Source: Nautilus pompilius (Eukaryota > Mollusca > Cephalopoda > Nautilida > Nautilidae). Taken from it: DNA of 64,000 bases. The stretch covers positions 1 through 64,000 of the forward strand of contig JACATO010001125.1 of the NCBI GenBank assembly GCA_018389105.1, read 5' to 3'. This document shows, piece by piece, positions 1 through 10,842 of the stretch. A program made the position numbers and the translations under genes. Under the pieces are notes generated by a model, which worked only from the letters and a program-made list of their open reading frames with translations, did not search any database and had not been told where the DNA came from. How positions within the stretch are numbered: the stretch's first letter is position 1; each line of letters opens with the position of its first letter.

Positions 1-174
1 ACGTAACATAGCTCGTTTTTGCACAATCTCGATATTTCAAATTCATTCTTGTGACATCACAACGGCAGAGGAGAGTCGCTAGAATACTGCGACTCCAAGA
101 GACGATCTTACAGTTCGTCGCATAAGCGTTTGTTCTGGTTCCCGTGAAGGCGGCAGAAAGAGAGAAGAGGGGGG

Positions 175-218
<44 letters not shown>

Positions 219-282
219 CCAAGAGACGATCTACAGTTCGTCGCATAAGCGTTGGTCTGGTTCCCGTGAAGCGTGAAAGGCA

Positions 283-319
<37 letters not shown>

Positions 320-420
320 CCAAGAGACGATCTTACAGTTCGCGCATAAGCGTTGGTCTGGTTCCCGTGAAGCGTGAAGGCGGCAGAGAGAGAGGAGAGA
401 GAGAGAGAGATCCCGAGTCC
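1..420. repeat. Three copies of a ~100-bp unit separated by GA microsatellite
   Basis: A unit beginning with gactccaagagacgatct occurs at 91, 215 and 316. Each copy continues through a conserved stretch containing cataagcgtt and ggttcccgtgaag and then runs into a GA tract. The copies differ by small indels; for example copy 3 lacks tcg in the middle. Spacing is about 124 and 101 bp, set by the length of the GA tracts. This is local tandem amplification of a unit with an attached microsatellite. I see no coding potential, and the left edge may continue outside the window. Confidence 0.85.
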
Positions 421-1739
421 GGCTCGGATGAGTCTAAGCTCGCTTCTGTCCGGCTCAGCGGTGTGCTGGCGTTGAGGACGTGTGGAGCGCTGGACGTCCT
501 AGGGTGAAGATCAGCCGGTTTCGTACGGTCTGGGCAGAGATGGTCGAGTTCCGCAGACCCGCCGCGTCCGATTCGTTCCGGAAGGAACGTGCCGGGTTAG
601 CCTGGTCGCGTCGGGCCAAGCTGGCTAACTAGTCGCCTCGTACAGCGACCGCACCCCTCTACGCGTTGGGTGCATGTCGAGAGAGAACAGCTCGCGATTT
701 ACGGTTGAGTCCTGCGAGCCAGTTAAGGGGATGGATCTTGTTGTTGTCGTACTAAATCTACGCCTGCATGGTTCCCCGCCCTCGTTTGGCGGTAGTTGTA
801 CATCGTGAATTACATTTCTCAGAAAACTGCCACTGCAACCGTAAATGCGCGATGAGAGTCGACAAGCGGGTACATACATATACTCTGGCTGCGTCTTATT
901 CCCGAGAGAAGTTCATGGACAATGTTACGTTCCCAAAAAATCCCATTTTGTCGATACTTCCACGCAAGCACCCCTCCCCCAGACCCATAGCCCCTTAATG
1001 ACACTTATTATTATTTTATCTTCTTCTTCTTTTCTACTCGGGACGAAGTGGCGCGCGCCGTGAAATAGCTCGAGCTGAGGGATAGTCTTTGTGCGTCTTC
1101 GCCTACGTGGATTCACGGCGAGTACAATGAGCCATAGAATGGGCTACGTGTCGGCGAGCCGCGAGCGAGTCTGTCGGCACCGAATCCGTTGTGAGCGGGT
1201 GTCGTGTTACCGCCCTGCAGTTGCGAGCCAAATGTACTTTCCGAGTGCCGATCACCTCGTCAGTAATTTGGCCAAACGCGAACTGTACTAATTATTCCGT
1301 TAGATCTATAAAGTAAGACCGTTTAATGTGTTGGGACACGTTCCATTTGCTCTCTCTATAGAGCCGTCTCGATGACCGACTGTGGAATGGTGTTCAGATG
1401 ACGTATAACCCGCTCAGTAGGAATATAGCCCATCCTCTCTCACCCCACCCCACCCCCATCCGTGTAGTCTCTCAATGTCGGTCATGGCAGGAATTTGTGC
1501 GGGCCAAGACGTCTTTCTGAATCTTCCAACGGCATCGTCACGTTGGAAGGCGAACCCCTTCCCCCCACACACAACCAGCAGTGAGATATCTAACTGAGGG
1601 ATGCTGGATGAGAGCCTTTCCCGCACCTGTCGGCGGTCAGCATACTTTCGATTTTATTCAAATCTCCACCAGCCTCGGTTGATATACGGCCCCACGCTGG
1701 CATCATTCATTCACACCTACGGTCCACTGTAGCCGCTGT
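421..1739. other. Non-coding stretch, nothing recognised
   Basis: The first part (about 420-760) is GC-rich and rich in CpG, and the remainder is of mixed composition. Reading frames are short, overlap on both strands and mostly lack an ATG start. No RNA gene, splice-bounded exon or transposon domain was recognised. Confidence 0.4.
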
Positions 1740-2000
1740 TGTTGTTGAGCGAGTCGGACTTCCGATCAAGGCTCTTTCAATGGCATTGCATCCCGTAAAG
1801 ATGAGTGGCCCCGTTCTCTGCCGAGTCGTCCTCGTGATTGAGAGACGTTCGTCGAGCCGACAAGCGGCCAGCTCCACCCCGACACCGGGGGCTCCCCACA
1901 AGAACCCGGGATGTCGCTCTCGCGTCGGGCTGCTGTTGCTGGTATACGACTGCTGCTATATACCGCTCGCTCTCCGGTCAGACTTCCGATAAACTGCCGC
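1740..2000. repeat. Dispersed repeat family, copy A
   Basis: The core at about 1820-1935 matches a second copy at about 30324-30440. Shared blocks include gccgagtcgtcctcgt, gttcgtcgagccgacaagcg, gacaccgggggc, acccggga and cgtcgggctgctg. Both copies lie next to CTG/TTG-type triplet runs. Copy A is bounded by two short related words, cggacttccgat near 1757 and cagacttccgat near 1979, which could mark element ends. It may be a SINE or MITE, but no clear pol III A/B boxes or transposase were seen. Confidence 0.65.
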
Positions 2001-3480
2001 CCATTATCGCCAAACGCCACAAACCTGGAATCAACTGTAAATTCTTATATACCTTTAGACTCGACAACGCTGGTACAAAATCTGTGCACCATGAACTTGC
2101 CAGGAATGATGACGAAATCCATCATCGAACACGTGAAGTCAGCTGGGCCTAGAAACGGTTTGAAATCAGCGGAGAATCGACACCATCTCTATGTACAGTT
2201 TCTCCGCGCACCTCGCCATCGTTCTTCCTCCCCCCCCCCGAGGCATCGTCCGCTAAAGATGGAGAGGACGAGTCATCACGACGCAGACTTCAACTTAGAA
2301 TCGGCGAAGAGGCGAATCACTCGTTGGTGGCGGAGTGCAAGACGCGGGAATCCCAAATTCTTACTTAAAGGAATTATCCTAACAGAGGAACCTAACTGTT
2401 CCTGAATGACGGGATTTGCTGTCAGATCGAGCAAACACACGGGGGTGGTGGAGAGAGTCGAACTATGAGGAAACTTGGGGGAAAGGAAAAACGTGTACGT
2501 GCAGCTGTTTCATGAGGTCAACATGGTGTTGATGGACGACAACCAAGATGAGACTTTGGCTACTATTACGTGCGTACTATATAACAATAGTCGGTTCGGA
2601 TTGGCTGCTTTTATTAATAAACCTGAACAACTCGGATGGGATGTCTTGGGTTCGATTGTCCATTTGATTACATTTATTGCCTGCTTGTTGTTGCCCTTCG
2701 TTTATCATTTATAGTAACGATGACGATTTTAAACAACGATGTAAAGTTATCGGAGGCTGGATTCCCACTTTACATTTTAAAATAACAATAACGTTCGGAA
2801 CTCTCACGTTTTATGTTGTTGTTTGTCCAATATCCGGTATTGTTACGGCCGGAAGGGTTGCCTTATAAGGTCCGAACTAGATGGCGACGCGGAAGAACAG
2901 GATCAAATATCACTTCTAGTAGTGATGCGGTGGGAAAGGCCTTGGTCCACCCCACCAGATTAAAAACTGTGCCACGTGACCAGCCAGTTATTAAAGTACT
3001 TCCATCGTAAATAAAGAACGCGAAGACTTTAAGAGGTGGAAGGAAAAGTGAGAAGGTGGATATGGCGGCGCTTCGCGAGTGCGCGCGCGCGGGGTGGGTG
3101 ATATCGCAACCGAAGATGGGACAAGCGTCTTTGAGTGAGTAACTTAGTTGAGGCTTGGGGTGGGCGGGGAAGAGACGGGAGCGAGGATGCGGCGCAATAT
3201 GCTCTTCGCCTTCTGAATCCAGGTCTCCGCCGTTCAGCCGTGATAGGTCGCAATCCGACACGCACCACTTGGCTCGAAAGCGATGAAGTTACTGCAGCAG
3301 CAGTTGTTAAATTTCAAAGAGCAACAAAATATGTATCTTATACGTGGGATAGCCTCACCTAATTTTTCAAATCTTTTCCGAAAAATTTTCATTTCAGAAA
3401 TACGAACAGTTCTGTTTTTCAAGGGAACCTTAGCTTCAGAGACAGGGGAACGGGTGCCCAAAATGTAGTTTAGCAGAGAA
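2001..3480. other. Non-coding stretch, nothing recognised
   Basis: There are several open frames of 60-130 residues, none with domain-like composition and most overlapping another frame. A 164-codon frame (1911-2405) starts inside the dispersed repeat and does not resemble a known family. A short GC-only run near 3080 is simple sequence. I cannot support a gene here. Confidence 0.35.
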
Positions 3481-3550
3481 GCGAGAGAGAGAGAGAGAGA
3501 GAGATGGGGGGAGAGAGGAGAGAGATGGGGAGAGAGAGAGAGAGATGGAG

Positions 3551-3608
<58 letters not shown>
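3481..3608. repeat. GA microsatellite
   Basis: A nearly pure (GA)n tract is interrupted by gatgggg and gatggagag words. The same interruptions recur in the GA-rich tracts near 5.6, 26.0 and 44.8 kb, so these tracts share an origin or expansion mode. The frames across it are low-complexity artefacts. Confidence 0.9.
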
Positions 3609-3614
<6 letters not shown>

Positions 3615-4960
3615 AGTTATCTCAACACCACGTTCAGACGAATGGGTCCCTTTTCCTTGATTTCGAAGTCCACAAATGAGCTCGCGCTCCGTATCGAATC
3701 CCATCCTTCCGCCAAACTTAGCTGACAATTGGTGCCTCTCTCCCCATCTTTTAATTATAACGAAATAATTGCCAGTGATTAACTGGTGTTGCTACCCAAC
3801 GTTTTGCAAAAAGAGATCAGCTGGTGAAGACACAACACGATCGCTTGCTGGTGGATGAAGATTTTTACCATGCAACTATTTATCCAGAATGTAAACCTAT
3901 TTGAGCCCACGTCATCACCGAGTACATTTCAGTTGTTAGCATCTGAATAACAAAGAAAAGAACAGCAGATGGAGGCAAGAAACAGGAAAAAGGCCAAGAC
4001 ATTCGATGGGCACGGATACGATGACAGAATTGAGTTGACCTAGTCTTTGCATATATCACAAGAAGAATGATCTTCAAAGAAAATCCCGGTTTGAGGCAGT
4101 GTGGCCGGTCATAGTTGATGCCATAGCTGTTTAATGAAGCCTAACCTTGGTGGGAGAAGACAGAACGAGTCGAGTAACTAAGCGTTAATTGGTTAGGGGT
4201 GCGAAATGCGTAGGTGTACTGTTCTCCTAGAGACAAGGCAATGCACTGGATGGCATTGCATGAACGGTATCGCCAAAGACTGCCAATGCAGAGAAAGTGT
4301 TGATAGAGTGCTATCTAAGACAGCCAGTTTATGCTTTATATCTATGGGAGGTTTCGGACCATACCACCGTTAGAGTTCCCGGATTCATCTATCTGTCTCT
4401 CACACATAGCAGTGGGCGTGGCATTCCTTTCGACGCTCGCACACTGTTTGGTTTCAGATGGAAAACCTTGGTACAGCGCGGTTCCTTCAATAAAACACGG
4501 CGGTGCTGTACTCTAGTGGACAATAGAGTAGTCGCTACGCGGAACCGATATCGCAGATGCGATGACATAATGGAACGATCCCGTCTCGCTGTCTAAATTC
4601 GGAATGTGGTCTTAACGGCGAATTTTTTCGCTACGTTGCCATGACGACGACGTTATCGTCGCGCACAACCATGACGTCGGTCGGAGATCGAAGTTCCTCC
4701 GCTTTAGGTTTATGAAGATTATTTAGGTATCGATAGGCACACAGTCCAGACCTTATTGTAAATCAGTCCCCCCCTCATATAAGTTAATCTTATAATCGAA
4801 GCCTGAAGAGCTTTCGGGACATACGTGGCTGCTTCACGTTTCGAATTAGGAAAGAAACTTCAGGAAATAAGAAAATAATTCAAATTTAATTTATACATTC
4901 ATTTCGTTTTCATTGCTAATGTGTATTTATTATTGACGACGCAGAGACCACAAAATATCA
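3609..4960. other. Non-coding stretch, nothing recognised
   Basis: This is unique-looking sequence of mixed composition. A 99-codon frame (4297-4596) begins at GTG rather than ATG and resembles nothing known. No RNA gene or mobile element was recognised. Confidence 0.35.
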
Positions 4961-4968
4961 TTGTGTGA

Positions 4969-5025
4969 TGATGATGATGATGATGAACTGATGACATAAC
5001 TGTTTGCAATAACAATTGTCTTCTT

Positions 5026-5076
<51 letters not shown>

Positions 5077-5105
5077 TAATATAATAATAATAATAATAAT
5101 AATAT
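4969..5105. repeat. GAT and AAT trinucleotide microsatellites
   Basis: A short (GAT)n run near 4969-4986 is followed by a long (AAT)n run at about 5028-5105, with a few interruptions. Confidence 0.9.
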
Positions 5106-5585
5106 AAGGTTTTAAGCGTAAATCTTGTCAGTGGTCTTAGATAACTCTGCGTAATATGTCTCCTGTTTGTTTATTTGTGTTTTTTTTTCTGCACAAATTC
5201 CTAAATCTAATTCTAGTCCCAACCCGCCCTGTCCTAGAATTTCCATTATTCAGACAGGTGAACTCTCTCTGAACCGTCAAGGTCCTTAAGGAGATCAGCC
5301 CATCTCGTGGTTTAAACTTGTTCTTCCTCCCGCCGCTGCCTTACTAATGAGTAAAGATATAGCGCAGCACCACCCTCCTCCTTTTCCTCACTTGCACCTC
5401 AAATGCCCCGAGCTAACGAATTTGTTAGGCTAAGTGTAAGTAATAGCATCCCGTCTTTTTAAAATTTGAGTCTGGCCACCAAGCCAGCTCTCAAGAAAGA
5501 ATATACCGAAACATTTCGATCTTTTGCAGGCAGACATCGATATGTTCTTGTTGTATTTTTAAAGCCAAAAGCTCAAAAAAGAATC

Positions 5586-5587
<2 letters not shown>

Positions 5588-5646
<59 letters not shown>

Positions 5647-5875
5647 GAGAGAGAGAGAGATGGAGAGAGGAGAGAGAGAGATGAAGAGAGAGAGAGAGAG
5701 AGAGATGAAGAGAGAGAGAAAGCGAGAGAGAGAGAGATGGAGATAGGAGAGGAGAGAGAGAGAGAGGAGATGAGAGAGAGAGAGAGAGAGAGAGAGAAGA
5801 TGAAGAGAAGAGAAATAGAGAGAGGAGAGAGATGGAGAGAGAGAGAGCGGAGAGAGAGAGAGAGAGAGAGAGGAG
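5588..5875. repeat. GA-rich polypurine tract
   Basis: About 290 bases of purine-only sequence on the + strand: (GA)n with interspersed gatgg, gatgaag and gagg words. Three overlapping minus-strand frames of 108-127 codons rich in Ser/Leu come only from this tract and are not genes. Confidence 0.92.
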
Positions 5876-6585
5876 GATATGCGTAAGTACAGAGAGAAGC
5901 GGTTCGCCACTGTCTGTCAGAAACGTCTTGAAACAAACAATATAATGTAGCTGCAAAAATTGGCTACAATCTGAAATGTCCTCTGGGCCCGCTCATACAT
6001 CGTATTTTCACCTCGATGACGACGTCCCGTTACATTTCTTCCTCCTCTCCTCTCTGCCCTCTTTTGACCGGTCGCGAAGTGCTTATCCGGTTCTCGGCAG
6101 AAATTCGGAAATTCCAATTTTAGGCGAGCGGAGCAGCCGGACGGATCTCTCTTTCTCTCTCTCTCTTCCTCTCCCTCGTCGTCCACACTGATCGACCGTG
6201 AGTCTCCTGTCTTTCCTCCTCCCCCTCCCCTCCGCCAGCCGCTTCGCTGCCTGGGCCACGCAGACTTCGGCCCGTTTCACCTGCCCGCCCAGGTGAACTT
6301 CTCTCAGAGGGGCGATCCCCATCACTCGGGCGAGAGAAATCGGCTGAAGTTGTACGGCGCGGTGATCTAACTTATAATTCTCGAAAGCCTCCTATTATCC
6401 GAAGTGTGTGTGTGTGTGTGGGAGGGGCGAGTACTTGCTTCCTGATAGGCTAAAAGAGAATGCTTTTTATTTCAGTTTAATCTTCACGGAATCAATCTCC
6501 CACCCCCCCCATCGGTGTGGTGTAGTTTCGATTAGAGACACGAAAGGGAAAACAACGAGAAATCTGTACTTCCTGAAGCAATGAC

Positions 6586-6635
6586 TAATAACGACGACAA
6601 CGACAACAACACAACAACAACAACAACAAAACAAC

Positions 6636-6691
<56 letters not shown>

Positions 6692-6745
6692 CAACAACAA
6701 CAACAACAACAACAACACAACAACAACAATAATAATAAAATAATC

Positions 6746-6787
<42 letters not shown>

Positions 6788-6807
6788 TAATAATAATAAT
6801 AATAAAG
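6586..6807. repeat. Mixed AAC / AAT trinucleotide tract
   Basis: Alternating (CAA)n and (AAT)n blocks are followed by a homopolymer A run. The Leu- or Tyr-rich minus-strand frames here are artefacts. Confidence 0.92.
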
Positions 6808-6839
6808 CCGTCTTAATAAAAAAAAAGCTCCGGAATTAA

Positions 6840-7733
6840 CCGATAGCGTAAGTTTGGGAACTAATCTTTAAATCGATAAGCGCAAGGCTATTGTTATCGA
6901 TTGTTCGTTCACGGGCTGGGCAAACCTTTGCCGGCCTGGTGTATGTATCTCTGCCGGCCGTGGAGGAGGAGGAAGGAGGAGGAGGACATCTATAAGCTTT
7001 TTAAAATTCCCGTCGGTGTGTGTGTATTTCTATCGGCGGTTGGTCGATTGTCTGAGCGGGACCCGGACCGGGGTGGGGTGGGGTCGGGTGGGGGGGTCTA
7101 GCATCCTACCCGCTCTCTTTAAACTCAGCTAAAACAAAACAAAACAAAAAAAAAATAATTTCTCCCCCCTCCTCCCCATCTCCTGGTGTTTGGGCGAATG
7201 GTGTGATAAGAGCGCGCCGGGAGGGGGATAGGAAGGCGAGCAGCGTAAGCTTCAGGTGTCGCCGGAGGTTATAGAGAGAGGGGCGGCCAGGGATCCCCCC
7301 CCCTTCCTTCTCCCGCCCGCCCCAGGCCTCGCTGACTGGCGGTCGTCTTCCACGGCAGACTTTGAACCGGTCCCCGCTATCTCTCTCTCTCTCTCTCTAT
7401 CTCTCCCCCCCCCCCACCCCACTCGTCGCGCGCGAGAACCGGCTGGGCGGACGGCACGGCAAGGTTTTTGTTGTTGTTGTTTTTTTTTTCTTATATATAT
7501 ATATATATATCACAACGGCGACCCTTTTGGCTGCGGAAAATACGACCACACCTTCAATTGAGTTCGAAATGCGCTGACCTAGTTTCTGCCCCTCCCCTCT
7601 CTCTCTCTCTCTCTCCCTCTCCCCGAGAGAGGCCGAGAGCGATCTCTCCGCTTCGTTCGTGCAGAAGAGAAGAAGCGTAGACCCGGCAGCAGCTCGGCTC
7701 GGCGTGTACAAGATACCGACGAACGGGGGGGTA
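6840..7733 (+). promoter_or_regulatory. GC-rich region upstream of the NIDO gene, possible promoter and 5' leader
   Basis: The sequence becomes GC- and CpG-rich between about 6900 and 7780, immediately before the first coding exon, in an otherwise mixed background. It contains short TC tracts (about 7379-7405 and 7597-7622), a TA run (about 7491-7510) and a T run. No positioned TATA box or initiator can be assigned. The promoter role is inferred from position and composition alone, and the transcription start is unknown. Confidence 0.3.
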
Positions 7734-7989
7734 ATGGGTGTCCGGCGTCCGTCTCCCTGGACGTGCCCGCCGCCCGTCGGATGACCCTGGCGACATGAGA
7801 GGACGCCGAACGGCAGGATGTGATTGCTACTGCTTCAGGACATGCATGCGGACCCTGGAATATAATGTGTTCAGATGTACGGAGGATTGCGAGAGACCGC
7901 GTTGTTGTTCATGTCTGGTTACTGCTGACTGTGTTCTGCAGCCAGCCGTGCTGTTCCCTCCCTCTCTCCGACTTCTACCCCTTCAATAG
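7734..7989 (+). promoter_or_regulatory. Chain of three upstream ORFs joined by ATGA overlaps
   Basis: uORF1 runs from ATG at 7734 to TGA at 7782-7784. uORF2 runs from ATG at 7781 to TGA at 7796-7798. uORF3 runs from ATG at 7795 to TAG at 7987-7989. Each stop overlaps the next start as ATGA. uORF3 contains the main NIDO start codon (7865) in another frame and would compete with it. Its predicted 64-residue product is rich in cysteine, with about twelve Cys in its first 45 residues. If this stretch is in the mRNA, the layout predicts strong translational control by leaky scanning or reinitiation. Transcript evidence is needed to show that the leader includes it. Confidence 0.45.
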
Positions 7990-8101
7990 TACATTCGGGG
8001 ACTCCCAGACCCCTAAGCTGGACGACGGCACGATCCTCGCTGCTCACTTGGATTCGGACGGCGGATTTCCCCTTTTCAACAAAACCTGTCGAAAGATATT
8101 C
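7865..8101 (+). CDS. NIDO-domain extracellular protein (tectorin/SNED1-like), first coding exon
   Basis: This exon encodes 79 residues. The frame is open from further upstream, but the first in-frame ATG is at 7865, which has A at -3 and places a signal peptide at the N-terminus. A basic segment (residues 6-12) is followed by the hydrophobic core VVVHVWLLLTVFC (13-25) and a small Cys/Ser-rich stretch consistent with cleavage near residue 31. Next comes the typical entry to a NIDO domain: FYPFN (37-41), then GDSQTPKLDDGT (45-56). N-glycosylation sequons are at N41 and N72. The exon ends after a complete codon at a strong donor, gtaagt at 8102. NIDO domains occur in nidogen, alpha-tectorin, mucin-4 and SNED1, which are secreted or matrix proteins. 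Exon 2 joins in phase 0. Which family member this is cannot be decided without the downstream exons. Confidence 0.82.
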
Positions 8102-8508
8102 GTAAGTAACCCGAGCAGAAGTGACTTAGTCCACGTACTTCTGGTTCTTTCTTTCTGAAATCTAACACGTGCTTTTCTCGAAGATCTACACACACACACA
8201 CAACACGACTTCTCCTGACTTTAGGGTGGATCTCCCCACGTCAAAAAAAACACAAAACGGAAACGGCGAATGAATCAGTCAGAATCAATCGATCGATCTA
8301 TGAAAAAGCACTAAATCGTCCGTCTTTTAAATTTTAAAACTCCATTTTTAAAAAGTATTTCACTACGGTCCTCGAAAACGAGAAATAAGTACATATTTAT
8401 AACGTAATATTTACGTAAGAGTGATTAAAATATGTATGCTAATTCCACAAAACACAGTATAGATGGAGTCTATAGGTGACAGGAAATTTCTGATATTTTA
8501 AAAACTAA

Positions 8509-8519
8509 CATTATTATTA

Positions 8520-8559
<40 letters not shown>

Positions 8560-8908
8560 GTAGTAATTACTATTATTATTATTTATTATTATTATTTATT
8601 ATTATTATTATATTATTATTATTATTATTTATTATTATTAGTAATCACTATTATTATTATTATTATTATTATTATTAGTAATTACTATTATTATTATTTA
8701 TTATTATTAGTAATCACTATTATTATTATTATTATTTATTATTATTATAGTAATTACTATTATTATTATTTATTATTATTAGTAATCACTATTATTATTA
8801 TTATTTATTATTATTATTAGTAATTACTATTATTATTATTAGTAGTAATTACTATTATTATTATTCTTATTATTATTAGTAATTACTATATTATTGTTTA
8901 TATTAGTA

Positions 8909-8940
<32 letters not shown>

Positions 8941-8985
8941 TTATTATTATTATTATTATTATATTATTATTATTATTATTAAATA
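8509..8985. repeat. Long ATT tract with periodic agtaattact words
   Basis: About 480 bases of (ATT)n are punctuated by variants of tattagtaattactatta and tattagtaatcactatta. The inserts recur every 30-60 bases and are near-palindromic (agtaattact), so the array is a compound minisatellite rather than a plain microsatellite. A shorter (AAT)n follows at about 9056-9077. Confidence 0.93.
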
Positions 8986-9079
8986 TAAAACGAAATGTCT
9001 GAGTTGTGCAATCCAATCATTGATAAGAGTATTCCCAAAAGCTCTTTAATTCCATAATAATAATAATAATAATAATAGA

Positions 9080-9758
9080 CCAAATAGTACTAAATGGCTA
9101 GGTATTGTATATTGCTGACGACAGATGGCAGCACGCAGACAGGTCGTTTTCGCACCTATGACACCGCGACCAGATGTGTGGGCTGACTTTGTTTGTACCT
9201 TTCCGCCGAGCTGGCTGGCGTATTCAAGAGAGTTCTGCTGATCTTGTCACGGTTGTCGTACAAAAAACCAATCTACTCCGGCGCTGCTCTTCATTTCCAC
9301 ACTCGTGACACCAAAAGAAAAAAGAAAAAAATAATCAATTAGTTTTTCTCGTCTAGTGTCTTCGTTTTTTTTTTTTTTTTTCACGTTTACTTAACTTTTA
9401 AAGAAGAAAGGGTTGAAAAAATATATATAAATATATATATATTATAGTACGCGATTGTCCATAAGAGGGAGGTTAGTCGGCGCGCTGTGTTACTTGACAT
9501 TTATTTTTTCGAACTGTCTACGGGCCTGGAAGTGAGGCATGAACTTCTTCGCGAGGTCATACGGCGAAATTTGACCTGCACGCGGAGAAAATACGGGGTC
9601 CGCCCAACAGCAGATTGTGCGGTCTATAAATATCGACAGAGAAGGCTGCGTTAGTTCTGCCAAACGGTATATTTACCTACCTTGTCATTCCAACAGCTGT
9701 CTCGAACATTTATTGCGTGTTATCGCGGAAATCTCCGTTTCATAGAGACCTGAAACGA
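9080..9758. other. Intronic stretch, nothing recognised
   Basis: Mixed sequence with a T run near 9366 and a TA-rich run near 9420. No coding, RNA or mobile-element signature was recognised. Confidence 0.4.
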
Positions 9759-10842
9759 AACTTTTCTCTCTTTCTCCTTCTTCCTCCTCTCCCTCTCTCC
9801 TTTCTCTCTCTCTGCCCTCTCTCTCTCTTCTCTCTCTTCCTTCCTCTCTCCTCTCTCTCTCTCCTTCCCCCTCTCGCTCTCTCCCCTCCATGTCTTTCTC
9901 TCTCCTCCCTCTCTTCTTTCTCCCCTCTCTCCCTCTCTTTCTCCTTCCTCTCTCTCTCCTTCTCCTCTCCCTCTCCTCTCTCTCTCCCTATATTTCTCTC
10001 CTTCCTCTCTCGCCCTCTCTCCTTCCCCCCTCTCTCTCCTCCCCCCCTCTCTCTCTCTTCCCCTCCCTCTCCTCTCTCCCCACCTATCTCCTCTCTCTCC
10101 TCCCACTCTTCCCCACCTCCCTCTCCAGTCCTTTCTCTCTCTCTCCCATCTCCTCTCTCTCTTCTCCCCTCTCTCCCTCTCTTTCTCCTTCCTCTCTCTC
10201 TCTCTTTCCCTCTCCCTCTCTCTTCTCTCTCCCCTATATCTTTCTCCTTCTCTCTCTGCCCTCCCTCTCTCCTTCCCCCTCTTCTCTCCCCCCTCTCTCT
10301 CTCTCTCTTTCCTCCCCCTTCCTCTCTCTCCCCACCTCCCTCTCCTCCTCTCCTCCTCCCACTCTCTCCCCCACCTCCCTCTCCATGTCCTTTCTCTCTC
10401 CTCCCCCTTCTTTTCCTCTCTCCTTTCTCCCCCTCTCTCCCTCTCTTTTTCTCCCTCCTCTCTCTCTCTCTCTTCCTCTCCTCTCTTCTCTCTCTCTCCC
10501 CTATATCTCTTCTCCTTCCTCTCTCTCGCCCTCTTCCTTCCCCCTCTCTCTCTCTCCCCCCCCACCTCCCTCCCCTCTCTCCCTCCCATCTCTCCCCTCT
10601 CTCCCTCTCTTTCTCCTTCCTCTCTCTCTCTCTTTCCTCTCCCTCTCCTCTCTCCCTCCCCTATATCTCTCTCCTTCCTCTCTCTCCGCCCTCTCTCCTT
10701 CCCCCCTCTCTCCCCCCCCTCTCTCTCTCTCTCTCCTCCCTTCGTCTCTCTCCCCACCTCCCTCCTTTCTCTCTCCTCCCCCCTCTCCTCTCTCTCCCTC
10801 TCCCTCCTTCTCTCTCTCTCTCTCCTACCCCCGTCTCTCTTT
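9759..10842. repeat. 1.1 kb polypyrimidine (TC-rich) tract
   Basis: The + strand is almost entirely C and T for about 1,080 bases. A landmark word, ccctatatct or ccctatattt, recurs at about 9987, 10232, 10498 and 10658. Each is followed by ctccttcctctct and then a block ending in ccttccccc, so the tract is a degenerate higher-order repeat with spacing of 160-266 bp. Long frames on both strands (398, 381 and 346 codons) are Ser/Leu/Pro or Arg/Glu/Gly-rich artefacts of this composition. Polypurine-polypyrimidine tracts of this kind can form triplex (H-DNA). Confidence 0.93.

Noticed and set aside
1911-2405. 164-codon frame
   Set aside because: It begins inside the dispersed repeat, overlaps other frames of similar length and contains no recognisable domain.
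7820-7864. Earlier start for the NIDO protein at 7820
   Set aside because: That codon is GTG; the first in-frame ATG is 7865 and it places the hydrophobic signal core correctly.
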